The notes under the pieces were generated by a model that saw only the letters and a list, made by a program, of their open reading frames with translations, did not search any database and was not told the DNA's origin. Both the position numbers and the translations under genes were made by a program. A stretch of 37,466 bases of DNA from positions 51,436 to 88,901 of the forward strand of contig NZ_BBQH01000032.1 of the NCBI RefSeq assembly GCF_018397995.1. The letters are read 5' to 3'. Source of the DNA: Rhizomonospora bruguierae. Lineage in GTDB: Bacteria > Actinomycetota > Actinomycetes > Mycobacteriales > Micromonosporaceae. The number at the start of each line of letters is the position of its first letter. Within the stretch, counting starts at the first letter, position 1. This document shows positions 22,761 through 32,245 of the stretch, piece by piece.

Positions 22761-24707
22761 TCAGACGGGAACCCTGAGACCGCTGTTCACCGGCGTAAGC
22801 GGCAGCAACTTCCGGCCCGTCGGCCCGATCTGGATCTCCGTGTCCATGCTCGGGCAGACGCCGCAGTCGAAGCACGGCGTCCACCGGCAGTCCTCCTGCT
22901 CGTACTCGCCGAGCGCGTCCTGCCAGTCCTGCCAGAGCCAGTCCTTGTCCAGGCCGGAGTCCAGGTGGTCCCAGGGCAGAACCTCCGACTGCTCCCGCTC
23001 CCGGGTGGTGTACCAGTCCAGGTCGACGCCGTACCCGGGCAGCACCGCCGCGGCGGCGTCCACCCAGCGACGGTACGAGAAGTGCTCGCTCCACCCGTCG
23101 AACCGGCCGCCGTCCTCCCAGACCCGGCGGATGACGGCACCCACCCGGCGGTCGCCGCGGGAGAGCAGCCCCTCGATCAGGGACGGCTCCCCGTCGTGGT
23201 ACCGGTACCCGATGGCCCGGCCCAGCGACCGGTCACCGTTGATGGCCTGCTTGAGCTGGCGCAGCCGCTCGTCGATGACCTCCGGGCGCTCCATCCGCGC
23301 CCACTGGAACGGCGTATGCGGCTTCGGCACGAACCCGCCGATCGAGACCGTGCAACGGATGTCCCGGCTGCCGGACGCCTCCCGGCCGGACCGGATCACC
23401 TCGTGCGCGAGCCGGGCGATCTGGAGCACGTCCGCGTCGGTCTCGGTGGGCAGGCCGCACATGAAGTACAGCTTCACCTGCCGCCAGCCGTTGGTGTACG
23501 CGGTGACGACGGTGCGGATGAGGTCCTCCTCCGACACCATCTTGTTGATCACCCGGCGGATCCGTTCGGAGCCGCCCTCCGGCGCGAAGGTGAGCCCGGT
23601 GCGCCGGCCGTTGCGCGAAAGCTCCTGGGCGAGCGTCACGTTGAACGCGTCCACCCGGGTGGACGGCAGCGACAGCGAGACGTTCGTCCCCTCGTACTGC
23701 TCCGCCAGCCCCGAGCAGATGTCACCGATCTCCGAGTGGTCGGCGCTGGACAGCGAGAGCAGGCCCACCTCCGAGAAGCCGGAGAACTTCAGCCCCTCCC
23801 GCACCATCTGCCCGACCGTCTCGATGGACCGCTCCCGCACCGGCCGGGTGATCATGCCGGCCTGGCAGAACCGGCAGCCCCGGGTGCAGCCCCGGAAGAT
23901 CTCCACCGCGTACCGCTCGTGCACCGTCTCGGCCAGCGGCACCAGCGGCTTCTTCGGGTACGGCCACTGGTCCAGGTCCGTGGTGGTGCGCTTGTGCACC
24001 CGGAACGGCACGCCCGGCCGGTTCGGCACCACCCGCTGGATGCGCCCGTCCGGCAGGTAGTCCACGTCGTAGAAGCGCGGCACGTAGACCGACTCGGTGC
24101 GGGCCAGGCGCAGCAGCACCTCGTCCCGGCCGCCGGGCGAGCCCTCGGCCTTCCAGTCCCGGACGATCCCGGTGATCTCCAGGACCGCCTCCTCGCCGTC
24201 GCCCAGCACGGCGGCGTCGACGAAGTCGGCGATCGGCTCCGGGTTGAACGCGGCGTGCCCGCCGGCCACCACGATCGGGTGGGCGTCGGTGCGCTCGGCC
24301 GAGTCCAGCGGGATGCCGGCCAGGTCCAGCGCGGTGAGCAGGTTCGTGTACCCCAACTCCGTGGAGAACGACACCCCGAACAGGTCGAACGCGCCCACCG
24401 GGCGGTGCGCGTCGACCGTGAACTGCGGCACCCCGTGCTCGCGCATCAGGCTCTCCAGGTCCGGCCAGACCGCATAGGTGCGCTCGGCCAGCACATCGGG
24501 CCGCTCGTTGAGCACCTCGTACAGGATCTGGACGCCCTGGTTGGGCAGGCCGACCTCGTACGCGTCCGGATACATCAGCGCCCACCGCACGGTCGCGGAC
24601 TCCCACGGCTTGACCACCGCGCCGAGCTCACCACCCACGTACTGGATGGGCTTGCTGACCCGCGGCAGGAGCTGCTCCAACCGCGGAAAGACGGACGCAA
24701 CGCTCAT
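22761..24707 (-). CDS. TIGR03960 family B12-binding radical SAM protein
   Basis: The 648-residue protein has an N-terminal cobalamin-binding-like domain (ALMYPDAYEVGLPNQGVQILYEVLN). The radical-SAM core has the iron-sulfur motif in FRGCTRGCRFCQAG (CxxxCxxC) and downstream GGSERIRRVINK and FMCGLPTETD. A C-terminal cysteine cluster (CFDCGVCPSMDTEIQ) may hold another cluster. It is encoded together with its DUF2344 partner, a pair conserved in many bacteria. The ATG at 24707 (MSVASVFPRLE) has GGGAGG nearby upstream. An in-frame GTG eight codons before has no such site. The reaction catalysed is not known. Confidence 0.92.
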   Translation of the reverse strand: MSVASVFPRLEQLLPRVSKPIQYVGGELGAVVKPWESATVRWALMYPDAYEVGLPNQGVQILYEVLNERPDVLAERTYAVWPDLESLMREHGVPQFTVDAHRPVGAFDLFGVSFSTELGYTNLLTALDLAGIPLDSAERTDAHPIVVAGGHAAFNPEPIADFVDAAVLGDGEEAVLEITGIVRDWKAEGSPGGRDEVLLRLARTESVYVPRFYDVDYLPDGRIQRVVPNRPGVPFRVHKRTTTDLDQWPYPKKPLVPLAETVHERYAVEIFRGCTRGCRFCQAGMITRPVRERSIETVGQMVREGLKFSGFSEVGLLSLSSADHSEIGDICSGLAEQYEGTNVSLSLPSTRVDAFNVTLAQELSRNGRRTGLTFAPEGGSERIRRVINKMVSEEDLIRTVVTAYTNGWRQVKLYFMCGLPTETDADVLQIARLAHEVIRSGREASGSRDIRCTVSIGGFVPKPHTPFQWARMERPEVIDERLRQLKQAINGDRSLGRAIGYRYHDGEPSLIEGLLSRGDRRVGAVIRRVWEDGGRFDGWSEHFSYRRWVDAAAAVLPGYGVDLDWYTTREREQSEVLPWDHLDSGLDKDWLWQDWQDALGEYEQEDCRWTPCFDCGVCPSMDTEIQIGPTGRKLLPLTPVNSGLRVPV

Positions 24708-24806
24708 AGGGCCTCCCTGGAATCCAACCAACCAGGGTACGCGCGCCGCGCGGCGCGGGCGGACGGGGCGGCCGGCTCGCGCACGCCGGAGCTGGTGAGG
24801 CGGTAT

Positions 24807-24812
24807 TAGCGT
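24807..24812 (+). promoter_or_regulatory. Putative -10 of the proline-rich membrane protein gene
   Basis: TAGCGT, the same hexamer used before the degV-family and lipoprotein genes, lies 92 bases before the ATG at 24904. No good -35 is visible. The gap 24708-24903 otherwise shows no gene. Confidence 0.3.
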
Positions 24813-24903
24813 GGGGAGGGCGCGGACGCGGCACGGGGCTCAGGCCGGTTCGGTTTGCGACTTCGCCGCCCGAGGAGACGCTGCGCGAAGGGAGATTTCC
24901 GTC

Positions 24904-26229
24904 ATGCCGGACGCCGACCCGGCGCTCACCCCGGCGGGCGAGCCGGTGGCCCGCTCGACCGAGCCCGCCGAACCCGCGGAGGAGGAGACCGCGCAGGTGT
25001 CGGCCACGCAGGCCGGCTACGGCGGCGCGGGCGACCGCGACGCGGCGGCCGCAGGCGGCGCGGCGAGCGACGGCGGCGCGGCGAGCGACGATATGGCGGT
25101 CGAACCGGCTACCGCGCCGATACCGCGGCGCTGGAGCGGGTCAGCGGCGGTGCCGGAGGGTGGGCGGCGCAAACGGCGGCGCTGGCTGGGCCGCAACCGG
25201 TCCGCGCCGCCGGCGGTGGTTCCCCCGCCGCGCACCGTCCCGCCGACACTGCTCTCCCCGGTGCCGCCCGCCAGCCCCACCGAACCGACGCTGGCGATGC
25301 CGGTGAGCGAGCAGGACGCCTTCGCCGCCGGCGCGCCCGTGGACCCCTGGGCGGACGCCGACCCGCTGATCGTCTCCGACTACCGGATGGCCGACTACCC
25401 GCCGCCCTCCGGACTGGTCCCCGAGCGGCTGCCGCCGCCGACCCGCGCCATCCCGCAGCCCCCGGCGCCGCAGCCGCCCCCGCCGCCCGCTCCCGCCGCC
25501 CAGCCCGGCCACACCGGGTTGCCGCCGACCCGGGCCTGGAACCTCCCGGCCCGGCGCCAGCCCTCGCCGCCGCTGCCCGTTCCGCACCCGCAGTGGCACC
25601 GGCCCGGTCCCCCGGCGCAGCGCCGGCCGGTGGTGGGGCAGCCGCCACCCGGGTACGCGCCCGTGCGGCCGCGCCGCCGCCGGCGCTTCCCGATCAAGAC
25701 GCTGCTGTTCACGCTCGCCACCGTCGGCTGCTGCTGCGGCCTGCCCTGGTACGTGGTGAAGCCGATCTCTGCGCAGTACCCGGCCAGCGCCGCGCTCCCC
25801 GACCGGGTCGCGGACCTGCGCCTGCGGGACGCCGACAGCGCCGCCACCCGCCGCCTGGAAATCGACATGCGGGTGGCGCACCTGGTCGCGGACGGCACCT
25901 TCGCGGGCGTCTACGGCGACGGCACCGGCAAGCGGGTCACCGTGTTCGGCGCGACCGGCTTCCGGCTCAGCCCGGACCGGGCCATCGTCGCCGAGGTCAC
26001 CCGGCTGACCGACCGGTACCGGCTCCGTGACGTCCGCGATGTCGACCCGGGTGTGCGGGGGCTCTACGTGCGCTGCGGCACCGGCCGGGACGGCGACACC
26101 GCCGTGGCCGTCTGCACCTGGGTCGACCACGGCAGCCTCGGGACCGGCGTGTTCACCCGCCGCTCGGTCGACGACAGCGCCGACCTGCTGCTGCGGCTGC
26201 GCGCCGCCGTCATCACGGCAGGGCGGTAA
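24904..26229 (+). CDS. Proline-rich membrane-anchored protein, unknown function
   Basis: This 441-residue protein has a long disordered cytoplasmic N-terminus (about 1-255) rich in Pro, Ala and Arg. One transmembrane helix follows a poly-Arg stop (about 265-284, TLLFTLATVGCCCGLPWYVV, with three adjacent cysteines). The extracytoplasmic domain of about 150 residues contains FRLSPDRAIV, then a CGT...C-W-D pattern (VRCGTGRDGDTAVAVCTWVDHGSLG). The same pattern occurs in the protein encoded at 36759-37394, so the two are paralogues. The two cysteines probably form a disulfide. The ATG at 24904 has AAGGGAG nine bases upstream. I know no function for the family. It is probably actinobacteria-specific. 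Confidence 0.82.
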   Translation: MPDADPALTPAGEPVARSTEPAEPAEEETAQVSATQAGYGGAGDRDAAAAGGAASDGGAASDDMAVEPATAPIPRRWSGSAAVPEGGRRKRRRWLGRNRSAPPAVVPPPRTVPPTLLSPVPPASPTEPTLAMPVSEQDAFAAGAPVDPWADADPLIVSDYRMADYPPPSGLVPERLPPPTRAIPQPPAPQPPPPPAPAAQPGHTGLPPTRAWNLPARRQPSPPLPVPHPQWHRPGPPAQRRPVVGQPPPGYAPVRPRRRRRFPIKTLLFTLATVGCCCGLPWYVVKPISAQYPASAALPDRVADLRLRDADSAATRRLEIDMRVAHLVADGTFAGVYGDGTGKRVTVFGATGFRLSPDRAIVAEVTRLTDRYRLRDVRDVDPGVRGLYVRCGTGRDGDTAVAVCTWVDHGSLGTGVFTRRSVDDSADLLLRLRAAVITAGR

Positions 26230-26243
26230 CCGCCGGGCAGCGG

Positions 26244-26909
26244 CTAGCTCTCCCGGCGCGGGGCGTACCGGGGCACGTACTCCTGCCCGCTCAGCTTCTG
26301 GATCTCGCTCATCACCTCGTCGGTGATGGCGCGCAGCCCGGCGGAGTCGGCGGCGCGGCCGGTGAAGTCCATCGGCTTGCCGAAGCGGACCTCCGGGCGC
26401 GGGCCGGGCTTCGGCATCAGTTTGCCGATCGGCTGGATCTTGTCGGTGCCGACCACGCCGACCGGGATCACCGGCACGCCCGCGGCCACGGCGAGCCGGG
26501 CGACGCCGGTGCGGCCCCGGTAGAGCCGGCCGTCCGGCGAGCGGGTGCCCTCCGGGTACAGGGCGACCAGGCCGCCGGCCTTGAGCACCGGGATGGCGCC
26601 GTCGAACGCGGCGAGGGCGGCCCGGCCGCCGCCCCGGTCCACCCGGATGGCGCCGAGCCCCTCGAGCACGGTGCGGGTGAACCAGCCCCGCAGGCCGTCG
26701 CCGATGAAGTACTCGGCCTTCGCCCAGAAGGCGATGTGCCGGCTGACCGCCGCGCCGAGGAACAGTTCGTCGGCGACCGAGAGGTGGTTGCCGGCCAGGA
26801 TGGCCCCGCCCCGGGCCGGGACGTGTTCCAGCCCGTCCACCTTCGGTCGCCAGCCGAGACGCAGTGCCGGGGCCACGGTGTACTGGCCGACGGTGTAGAG
26901 CAGGGGCAC
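26244..26909 (-). CDS. plsC: 1-acyl-sn-glycerol-3-phosphate acyltransferase (PlsC family)
   Basis: The 221-residue membrane-associated acyltransferase has the catalytic NHLSVAD motif (H42-X4-D47) and the glycerol-phosphate-binding EGTRSPDGRLYRGRTG at about 120-135, plus the VPVIPVGVVGTDK block. The family adds a fatty acyl chain at the sn-2 position to make phosphatidic acid. Members in actinobacteria are numerous, so the precise substrate is uncertain. The GTG at 26909 is preceded by GAGGAGG at five bases. It is downstream of ileS by about 48 bases on the same strand and convergent with the proline-rich membrane protein. Confidence 0.9.
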   Translation of the reverse strand: MPLLYTVGQYTVAPALRLGWRPKVDGLEHVPARGGAILAGNHLSVADELFLGAAVSRHIAFWAKAEYFIGDGLRGWFTRTVLEGLGAIRVDRGGGRAALAAFDGAIPVLKAGGLVALYPEGTRSPDGRLYRGRTGVARLAVAAGVPVIPVGVVGTDKIQPIGKLMPKPGPRPEVRFGKPMDFTGRAADSAGLRAITDEVMSEIQKLSGQEYVPRYAPRRES

Positions 26910-26957
26910 CGTGCCTCCTCGTAACGCAATCGAGCGACCAACACGGTAGCCGACCGG

Positions 26958-29900
26958 TCAGGGCCGGCGCACCGTCACCGAGACCACGTCATCGTCACCA
27001 ACGTCACCCCGGAAGCCGCCGCCCGCCCCGTCGCCGGAGAACTCCAGCGACGACGCCAGCACCTCGCGCGCCACGAGGTCCCGGTACCCCTCGACCGCCT
27101 CGACCACCGCGGGGCCGGCCGCGACGACGACCTCGACCCGGTCGGAGACGTTCAGGCCGGCCTCCCGGCGGGCCTGCTGGATCACCCGGACCACGTCCCG
27201 GGCCAGCCCCTCGGCCGCCAGGTCGGGGGTGACGGTGGTGTCGAGCACCACGACGCCGTCCCCGCCGGGCAGCGGCGCGGAGCGGTCCGCGTCGGCGACG
27301 ATCTGGCGCAGTTCGTACTCCCCGTCCTGCAGCGTGACGCCGGCGGCGACCGGCCGGCCGTCGACCAGCTCCCACCCGCCGGCCTTCACCGCGCGGATGA
27401 CCTGCTGCACGGCGCCGCCGATCCGGGGGCCGAGCGCGCGGGGTACCACGGTCAGCACCCGCTCGCTGTGCGCGGCCACGTCGGTGGTGAACCGCACCTC
27501 CTTGACGTTCACCTCGTCGGCGACCAGGTCGGCGAACGGGCGCAGCGCGTCGGCCCCGGTCGTGGCGACGGTGAGCGCCGGCAGCGGCAGCCGGACCCGC
27601 AGCCCGCGCGCCTTGCGCAGGGACAGCGCCGCCGAGCACACGTCCCGCACGGCGTCCATCGCCGCGACCAGGCCGGGGTCCGCTGGCAGGGCCGCCGCCG
27701 TGGGCCAGTCGGTCAGGTGTACCGAGCGCCCGCCGGTCAGCCCGCGCCAGATCTCCTCGGCGGTCAGCGGCGCGAGCGGGGCGATGACCCGGCACAGCGT
27801 CTCCAGCACGGTCGCCAGGGTGTCGAACGCGTCCCGGTCCCCGGACCAGAACCGGTCCCGGGAGCGGCGCACGTACCAGTTGGTCAGCGCGTCCAGGTAC
27901 GACCGGACCGTGCCGCAGGCGCCCGAGATGTCGTACTCGTCCATCTGCCGCTGGACGGTCGAGACAAGCGCGTTGGTCTTGGCCAGCACGTACCGGTCGA
28001 GCAGGTGCGGCGAGTCGGTCCGCGGCGACGCCTCGTAGCCGTCCGCGTTCGCGTACAGGGCGAAGAAGTACCAGACGTTCCACAGCGGCAGCAGCACCTG
28101 GCGGACCACGTCCCGCACGCCGCCCTCGGTCACCGCCATGTCCCCGCCGCGCAGCACCGGCGACGACATGAGGAACCAGCGCATCGCGTCCGAGCCGTGG
28201 CTGTCGAAGACCTGGTACACGTCCGGGTAGTTGCGCAGGCTCTTGGACATCTTGCGGCCGTCCTCGCCGAGCAGGATGCCGTGCACCACGCAGTTGCGGA
28301 ACGCGGGCCGGTCGAACAGCGCGGTGGCCAGCACGTGCATCGTGTAGAACCAGCCCCGGGTCTGCCCGATGTACTCCACGATGAAGTCGCCCGGGTAGTG
28401 GCTCTCGAACCACTCCCGGTTCTCGAACGGGTAGTGCACCTGGGCGAACGGCATCGACCCGGACTCGAACCAGCAGTCCAGCACGTCCGGCACCCGACGC
28501 ATCATCGACTTCCCGGTCGGGTCGTCCGGGTTCGGGCGCACCAGGTCGTCGACGAACGGCCGGTGCAGGTCGGTGACGGTCACGCCGAAGTCGCGCTCCA
28601 GCTCGGCCAGCGAGCCGTACACGTCCACCCGCGGGTACCGCGGGTCATCGGACTTCCAGACCGGGATCGGCGATCCCCAGAACCGGTTCCGGCTGATCGA
28701 CCAGTCCCGGGCGTTGGCCAGCCACTTGCCGAACGAGCCGTCCCTGACGTGCCCCGGCGTCCAGGTGATCTGCTGGTTCAGCTCGACCATCCGGTCCCGG
28801 AACCGCGTGACGGCGACGAACCAGGACGACACCGCCTTGTAGACCAGCGGCGTGTCGCACCGCCAGCAGTGCGGGTACGAGTGGGTGTAGGTGTCGTGGC
28901 GGAGCACGACGCCGCGCGCCTTGAGATCCCGCAGGACCGGCTTGTTGGCCTCGAAGACCTGCATGCCCTCGTACGGGGCGACCAGCGACGTGAAGCGGGT
29001 GTGCGCGTCCACGGTCACCACGGTCGGGATGCCGGCGGCGGTGCAGGCGTTCTGGTCCTCCTCGCCGAACGCCGGCGCCATGTGCACGGCGCCGGTGCCG
29101 TCCTCGGTGGTCACGAAATCGCCGGCGAGCACCCGGAACGCGTTCGGGGTGTCGGCCAGGAAGTCGAACAGCGGCGTGTAGCGGCGCCCGACCAGGTCGC
29201 TGCCGCGCAGCGTCCCGCTCCGCACCCACCCGGCCAGTTCCTTCTCGTACGCGGCGAGCCGGGCCGCCCCGACGAGCAGCCTCTCCCCGTCCCTCTCCAG
29301 CACGGCGTACTCGATCTCCGGGCCGACCGCGATGGCCAGGTTGGACGGCAGGGTCCACGGCGTGGTGGTCCAGACCGCCAGCTTCTCCCCCGTCTCGAGG
29401 GTGAACAGCACCGTGACCGCCGGGTCCTGCCGGTCCCGGTAGACGTCGTCCATCCGGGTCTCGGTGTTCGACAGCGGCGTCTCGCAGCGCCAGCAGTACG
29501 CCAGCACCCGGAACCCTTCGTACACCAGGCCCTTGTCGTGCAGGGCCTTGAACGCCCACAGGACGCTCTCCATGTACGTCACGTCGAGCGTCTTGTAGTC
29601 GTCGGCGAAGTCCACCCAGCGGGCCTGCCGGGTGACGTACCGCTCCCAGTCCCGGGTGTAGGTCAGCACCGAGTCGCGGCAGGCGGCGTTGAACTTGTCC
29701 ACGCCCAGGTCCACGATCTCGGCCTTGGTCGAGATGCCGAGCTGCTTCTCCGCCTCGACCTCGGCGGGCAGGCCGTGGCAGTCCCAGCCGAACCGCCGCT
29801 CGACCCGCCGGCCGCGCATGGTCTGGTACCGCGGGACGACGTCCTTGACGTACCCGGTGAACAGGTGGCCGTAGTGGGGCAGCCCGTTGGCGAACGGCGG

Positions 29901-30059
29901 CCCGTCGTAGAACACGTACTCGTCGTCCGCGGGCCGCGCGTCCACGCTGGCCCGGAAGGTGCCGTCGGCGGCCCAGTGCGCCAGGATCCGCCGCTCGACC
30001 GCGGGCAGGTCGGGGCTGGCGGGCACGCCGCCGGTCGGATCGGTCTTCGGGTACGCCAT
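26958..30059 (-). CDS. ileS: Isoleucyl-tRNA synthetase (long, eukaryote-like type)
   Basis: The 1033-residue enzyme attaches isoleucine to tRNA-Ile and proofreads valine. The HIGH motif reads PHYGH ([15 protein letters not shown]). [17 protein letters not shown] and the editing domain ([16 protein letters not shown]) follow, and KMSKS is intact ([14 protein letters not shown]). A C-terminal anticodon-binding region ends the protein. The length and the WDCHGLP region are those of the eukaryote-like IleRS group found in actinobacteria, members of which are typically less sensitive to mupirocin. The ATG at 30059 has GAGGAG just upstream, which is the element apparently sequestered by the T-box leader. 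Confidence 0.97.
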   Translation of the reverse strand: MAYPKTDPTGGVPASPDLPAVERRILAHWAADGTFRASVDARPADDEYVFYDGPPFANGLPHYGHLFTGYVKDVVPRYQTMRGRRVERRFGWDCHGLPAEVEAEKQLGISTKAEIVDLGVDKFNAACRDSVLTYTRDWERYVTRQARWVDFADDYKTLDVTYMESVLWAFKALHDKGLVYEGFRVLAYCWRCETPLSNTETRMDDVYRDRQDPAVTVLFTLETGEKLAVWTTTPWTLPSNLAIAVGPEIEYAVLERDGERLLVGAARLAAYEKELAGWVRSGTLRGSDLVGRRYTPLFDFLADTPNAFRVLAGDFVTTEDGTGAVHMAPAFGEEDQNACTAAGIPTVVTVDAHTRFTSLVAPYEGMQVFEANKPVLRDLKARGVVLRHDTYTHSYPHCWRCDTPLVYKAVSSWFVAVTRFRDRMVELNQQITWTPGHVRDGSFGKWLANARDWSISRNRFWGSPIPVWKSDDPRYPRVDVYGSLAELERDFGVTVTDLHRPFVDDLVRPNPDDPTGKSMMRRVPDVLDCWFESGSMPFAQVHYPFENREWFESHYPGDFIVEYIGQTRGWFYTMHVLATALFDRPAFRNCVVHGILLGEDGRKMSKSLRNYPDVYQVFDSHGSDAMRWFLMSSPVLRGGDMAVTEGGVRDVVRQVLLPLWNVWYFFALYANADGYEASPRTDSPHLLDRYVLAKTNALVSTVQRQMDEYDISGACGTVRSYLDALTNWYVRRSRDRFWSGDRDAFDTLATVLETLCRVIAPLAPLTAEEIWRGLTGGRSVHLTDWPTAAALPADPGLVAAMDAVRDVCSAALSLRKARGLRVRLPLPALTVATTGADALRPFADLVADEVNVKEVRFTTDVAAHSERVLTVVPRALGPRIGGAVQQVIRAVKAGGWELVDGRPVAAGVTLQDGEYELRQIVADADRSAPLPGGDGVVVLDTTVTPDLAAEGLARDVVRVIQQARREAGLNVSDRVEVVVAAGPAVVEAVEGYRDLVAREVLASSLEFSGDGAGGGFRGDVGDDDVVSVTVRRP

Positions 30060-30062
30060 CGT

Positions 30063-30280
30063 CGGTCTTCTCCTCGCACGCCCTGCACACGTCCCGGGGT
30101 GCGAGGACGAGCCGGAGCCCGCGGTACCACCTCGCTTGGCGGTGCGATGACCGCGCCGCCCGCTCGTTCGCCGGCTGTCACGGGCCGGACCCGTCCGGTT
30201 CTACTGGGGCCCGTTCGCCGGGTGAGAGCGGGGCCGGTTCTTCCGGAGGCTCGCCGGTGATGGCCGGGTCGACGCCTGTG
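30063..30280 (-). promoter_or_regulatory. T-box riboswitch leader of ileS (translational type)
   Basis: The minus-strand leader carries the T-box core AGGTGGTACCGCG (30132-30120), whose UGGU would pair with the uncharged tRNA-Ile acceptor end. Stem I is closed by GACCCG...CGGGTC. An ATC specifier codon for isoleucine is at 30261-30259 followed by A, and an AGTAGAA stretch resembles the specifier-loop E motif. CCTCGC (about 30105-30100) can pair either with the T-box-side GCGAGG (30135-30130) or, as TCCTCGCAC, with GTGCGAGGA (30079-30071), which contains the ribosome binding site. So uncharged tRNA would free the ribosome binding site. This matches the translational T-boxes known upstream of actinobacterial ileS. 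Confidence 0.85.
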
Positions 30281-30286
30281 CGGCCC

Positions 30287-30292
30287 AGAATA
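30287..30292 (-). promoter_or_regulatory. -10 element of ileS T-box transcript
   Basis: TATTCT on the minus strand fits TANNNT and lies about seven bases before the start of the T-box stem I region, giving a leader of about 220 bases. No clear -35 is visible. Confidence 0.45.
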
Positions 30293-30383
30293 CCCCGCCG
30301 GGCGTCCTGCCGACCGGCCCGGCGGTGGCCCCGCCGGCGCGGCTGCCCACGCCACCGGGGCCACCCGCCGGGTGACCGGGGGT

Positions 30384-30794
30384 TCAGGCGAGGTCGGGGA
30401 ACCAGATTTTCAGTTCGCGCTCGGCGCTCTCCGGCGAGTCCGACGCGTGCACCAGGTTCTCCCGGTTGGACAGCGACAGGTCGCCCCGGACCGTCCCCGC
30501 GGCCGCCTTGCGCCCGTCGGTGGAGCCGGTCAGCGCCCGCACCACGGCGACCGCGTCGTCACCGCAGAGCACCACCGCGACCAGCGGGCCGCCGGTCATG
30601 AACTGCTTCAACGGCGGGTAGAAGGACTTGTCCACGTGCTCGTCGTAGTGCCGGTCGGCCAGCTCGCCGTCCATCGTGCGCAGCACCATCGCCGCCAGGG
30701 TCAGGCCCTTGCGCTCGAACCGGCCGAGGATCTCCCCCACCAGGCCGCGCCGGACCGCATCCGGCTTGATCAGTACGAGCGTGCGCTCGCTCAC
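30384..30794 (-). CDS. ndk: Nucleoside diphosphate kinase
   Basis: This 136-residue enzyme moves the terminal phosphate between nucleoside triphosphates and diphosphates. It has the catalytic histidine in NLVHASDS (His116) and the N-terminal TLVLIKPDAVRRGLVGEI. The GTG at 30794 is preceded by AAGGAGG six bases upstream. In actinobacteria ndk often follows folC and a DUF4233 gene. Here the VOC fusion gene, on the other strand, lies between DUF4233 and ndk. The ndk stop is followed by the ileS T-box region. Confidence 0.97.
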   Translation of the reverse strand: MSERTLVLIKPDAVRRGLVGEILGRFERKGLTLAAMVLRTMDGELADRHYDEHVDKSFYPPLKQFMTGGPLVAVVLCGDDAVAVVRALTGSTDGRKAAAGTVRGDLSLSNRENLVHASDSPESAERELKIWFPDLA

Positions 30795-30894
30795 GTGCCC
30801 CTCCTTGCCCGCCGATCGCCATTCAGCCGCAGCCTAGCCGTACTCGGGAGGGCGCCCCGCCGCGGCCGGACTTTCGCCGGTGCTGCCGGGCGCA

Positions 30895-30900
30895 TAGCCT
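30895..30900 (+). promoter_or_regulatory. -10 element of the VOC fusion gene
   Basis: TAGCCT lies seven bases before a GTG at 30908. A TTCGCC at 30873-30878, 16 bases away, could be the -35. Transcription starting near 30907 would give either a leaderless mRNA from GTG 30908 or a short leader to GTG 30926. Confidence 0.4.
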
Positions 30901-30925
30901 TTTAGCGGTGCGAGGGGGGTCCACT

Positions 30926-32245
30926 GTGGCAAACGGACGAGGCCGGCAGGTACCAGCGCGCCGCGCGGCGATCGCGGTGCCGGTGGGCGCCGCCGGGGTC
31001 TTCGTGGCGGTTTTCGGCCTCGGCTTGCGTAGCTGGCAGGTGGCGGCCCTCGGGCTGGCGTTCGTGGTGATCGCCCTGGGGCTGGTGTTCGTGCCGGCGC
31101 TGCGCGGCGGCTCCCGGGTCTACGTCTCGGGCACCGGGCACGTGGTGGCCGTCTCCGAGCCGCCCGCCTCGTCGGTCTACGGCCGCTGCGAGATGCAACT
31201 GGTCGTCGAGGCCCCCGGGTTGCCACCGGCGGCCGTGCGCGTGCTCGACTCCCAGGTGCCGATCGCCAAGTGGCCGGACCCGGGCGCCACGCTGCCGATC
31301 CTGGTGGCCGTGGACGACCTGCGCCGGGTCCGGGTGCAGTGGGACGACGTGCTGACCCACGCCGAACTGGCCGACTACCTCGCCCAGGAGGTCGTCGGAA
31401 TGGACACGCCGCCCGGCGGCCGGGCCGAGCAGGGCGACCCGGAGGAGCGTCACGGCGCGGCCGCGCGGGCGCGGGCCGGCGCGGACACGGTCTTGCTCTC
31501 CGCAGAGGGCGAGCCGGTCATCCCCGCGACCCACCCGGCGGAGCAGCCGCCCGGCGGCGCCGTGCCGCGGCCGCACCGTCCCAGCCCCAGCCCCCGCCCG
31601 CAATCCGACGGCCAGCCGGCCGCCCCGGCGGGTGCCACCGCGGCGGTCCACGCCGAGCCCGAGGCGCCCGCGGTCCTCGGCGTCGGCATAACGCTGCTGG
31701 TGCAGGATCTGGAGCAGTCGGTGGCCTTCTACCGGGAGACGCTCGGCTTCCACCAGCTCGACACCGGGGACGGCAACACGGTGCTGGCCTCCGGGGAGAC
31801 CCGCCTGGTGCTGCGCGCGGTGCCGGAGGCCGAACCGGTCAGCCGCCGGGTCTCCCACATCAACCTGGAGGTGGCCGACGTCCAGGTGATGTACGAGGCG
31901 CTGCGGGAGAAGGGCGTCCGGTTCACGTACTCGCCGCGGGTGGTGAACCGGGGCGAGCGCCTGGAGTTGTGGGCGGCGGCGTTCCGCGACCCGGACGGCC
32001 ACGGCATCGCGCTGGCGCAGTGGCACCAGCCACCCCGCCGGGACAGCGCCCCCGCCGAGCAGCCGGAATCGCCCCCGAAGCCGGAGTCGACCTCCGGCGA
32101 GGCGGCTGACGACGCCGCGCCGGCACCGGCCGAGGAGCAGGCTCAGCGTGCGACCGGGCGGGGCGAGGCGCCGCCGCCGCGCGGGCCGATCACGAAGCGG
32201 TTGAATCCGGAGGAGCGGGCTCAGGCGCAGAGCGACGGCGCCTGA
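30926..32245 (+). CDS. Membrane-anchored protein with a C-terminal VOC (glyoxalase-like) domain
   Basis: The 439-residue protein joins unlike parts. Two transmembrane helices (about residues 14-58) lead to a soluble domain (about 60-160, VYVSGTGHVVAVSEPP to LADYLAQEVV). A Pro/Ala-rich linker follows. A VOC domain covers about 245-365 (ITLLVQDLEQSVAFYRETLGFHQL, HINLEVADV, FRDPDGHGIALAQW). The tail is acidic and disordered. VOC domains occur in glyoxalases, dioxygenases and antibiotic-binding proteins. Metal ligands could be the His of HINLEV and the Glu in RLELWA, but this is uncertain. The GTG at 30926 was chosen for the GAGGGGGG upstream; GTG at 30908 is a leaderless alternative. Its 3' end overlaps the DUF4233 gene by 56 bases on the opposite strand. 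Confidence 0.85.
   Translation: MANGRGRQVPARRAAIAVPVGAAGVFVAVFGLGLRSWQVAALGLAFVVIALGLVFVPALRGGSRVYVSGTGHVVAVSEPPASSVYGRCEMQLVVEAPGLPPAAVRVLDSQVPIAKWPDPGATLPILVAVDDLRRVRVQWDDVLTHAELADYLAQEVVGMDTPPGGRAEQGDPEERHGAAARARAGADTVLLSAEGEPVIPATHPAEQPPGGAVPRPHRPSPSPRPQSDGQPAAPAGATAAVHAEPEAPAVLGVGITLLVQDLEQSVAFYRETLGFHQLDTGDGNTVLASGETRLVLRAVPEAEPVSRRVSHINLEVADVQVMYEALREKGVRFTYSPRVVNRGERLELWAAAFRDPDGHGIALAQWHQPPRRDSAPAEQPESPPKPESTSGEAADDAAPAPAEEQAQRATGRGEAPPPRGPITKRLNPEERAQAQSDGA

Noticed and set aside
27468-30260. Long open frame on the plus strand opposite ileS
   Set aside because: It is the antisense of ileS and its T-box. The T-box, HIGH and KMSKS motifs prove the minus-strand reading.
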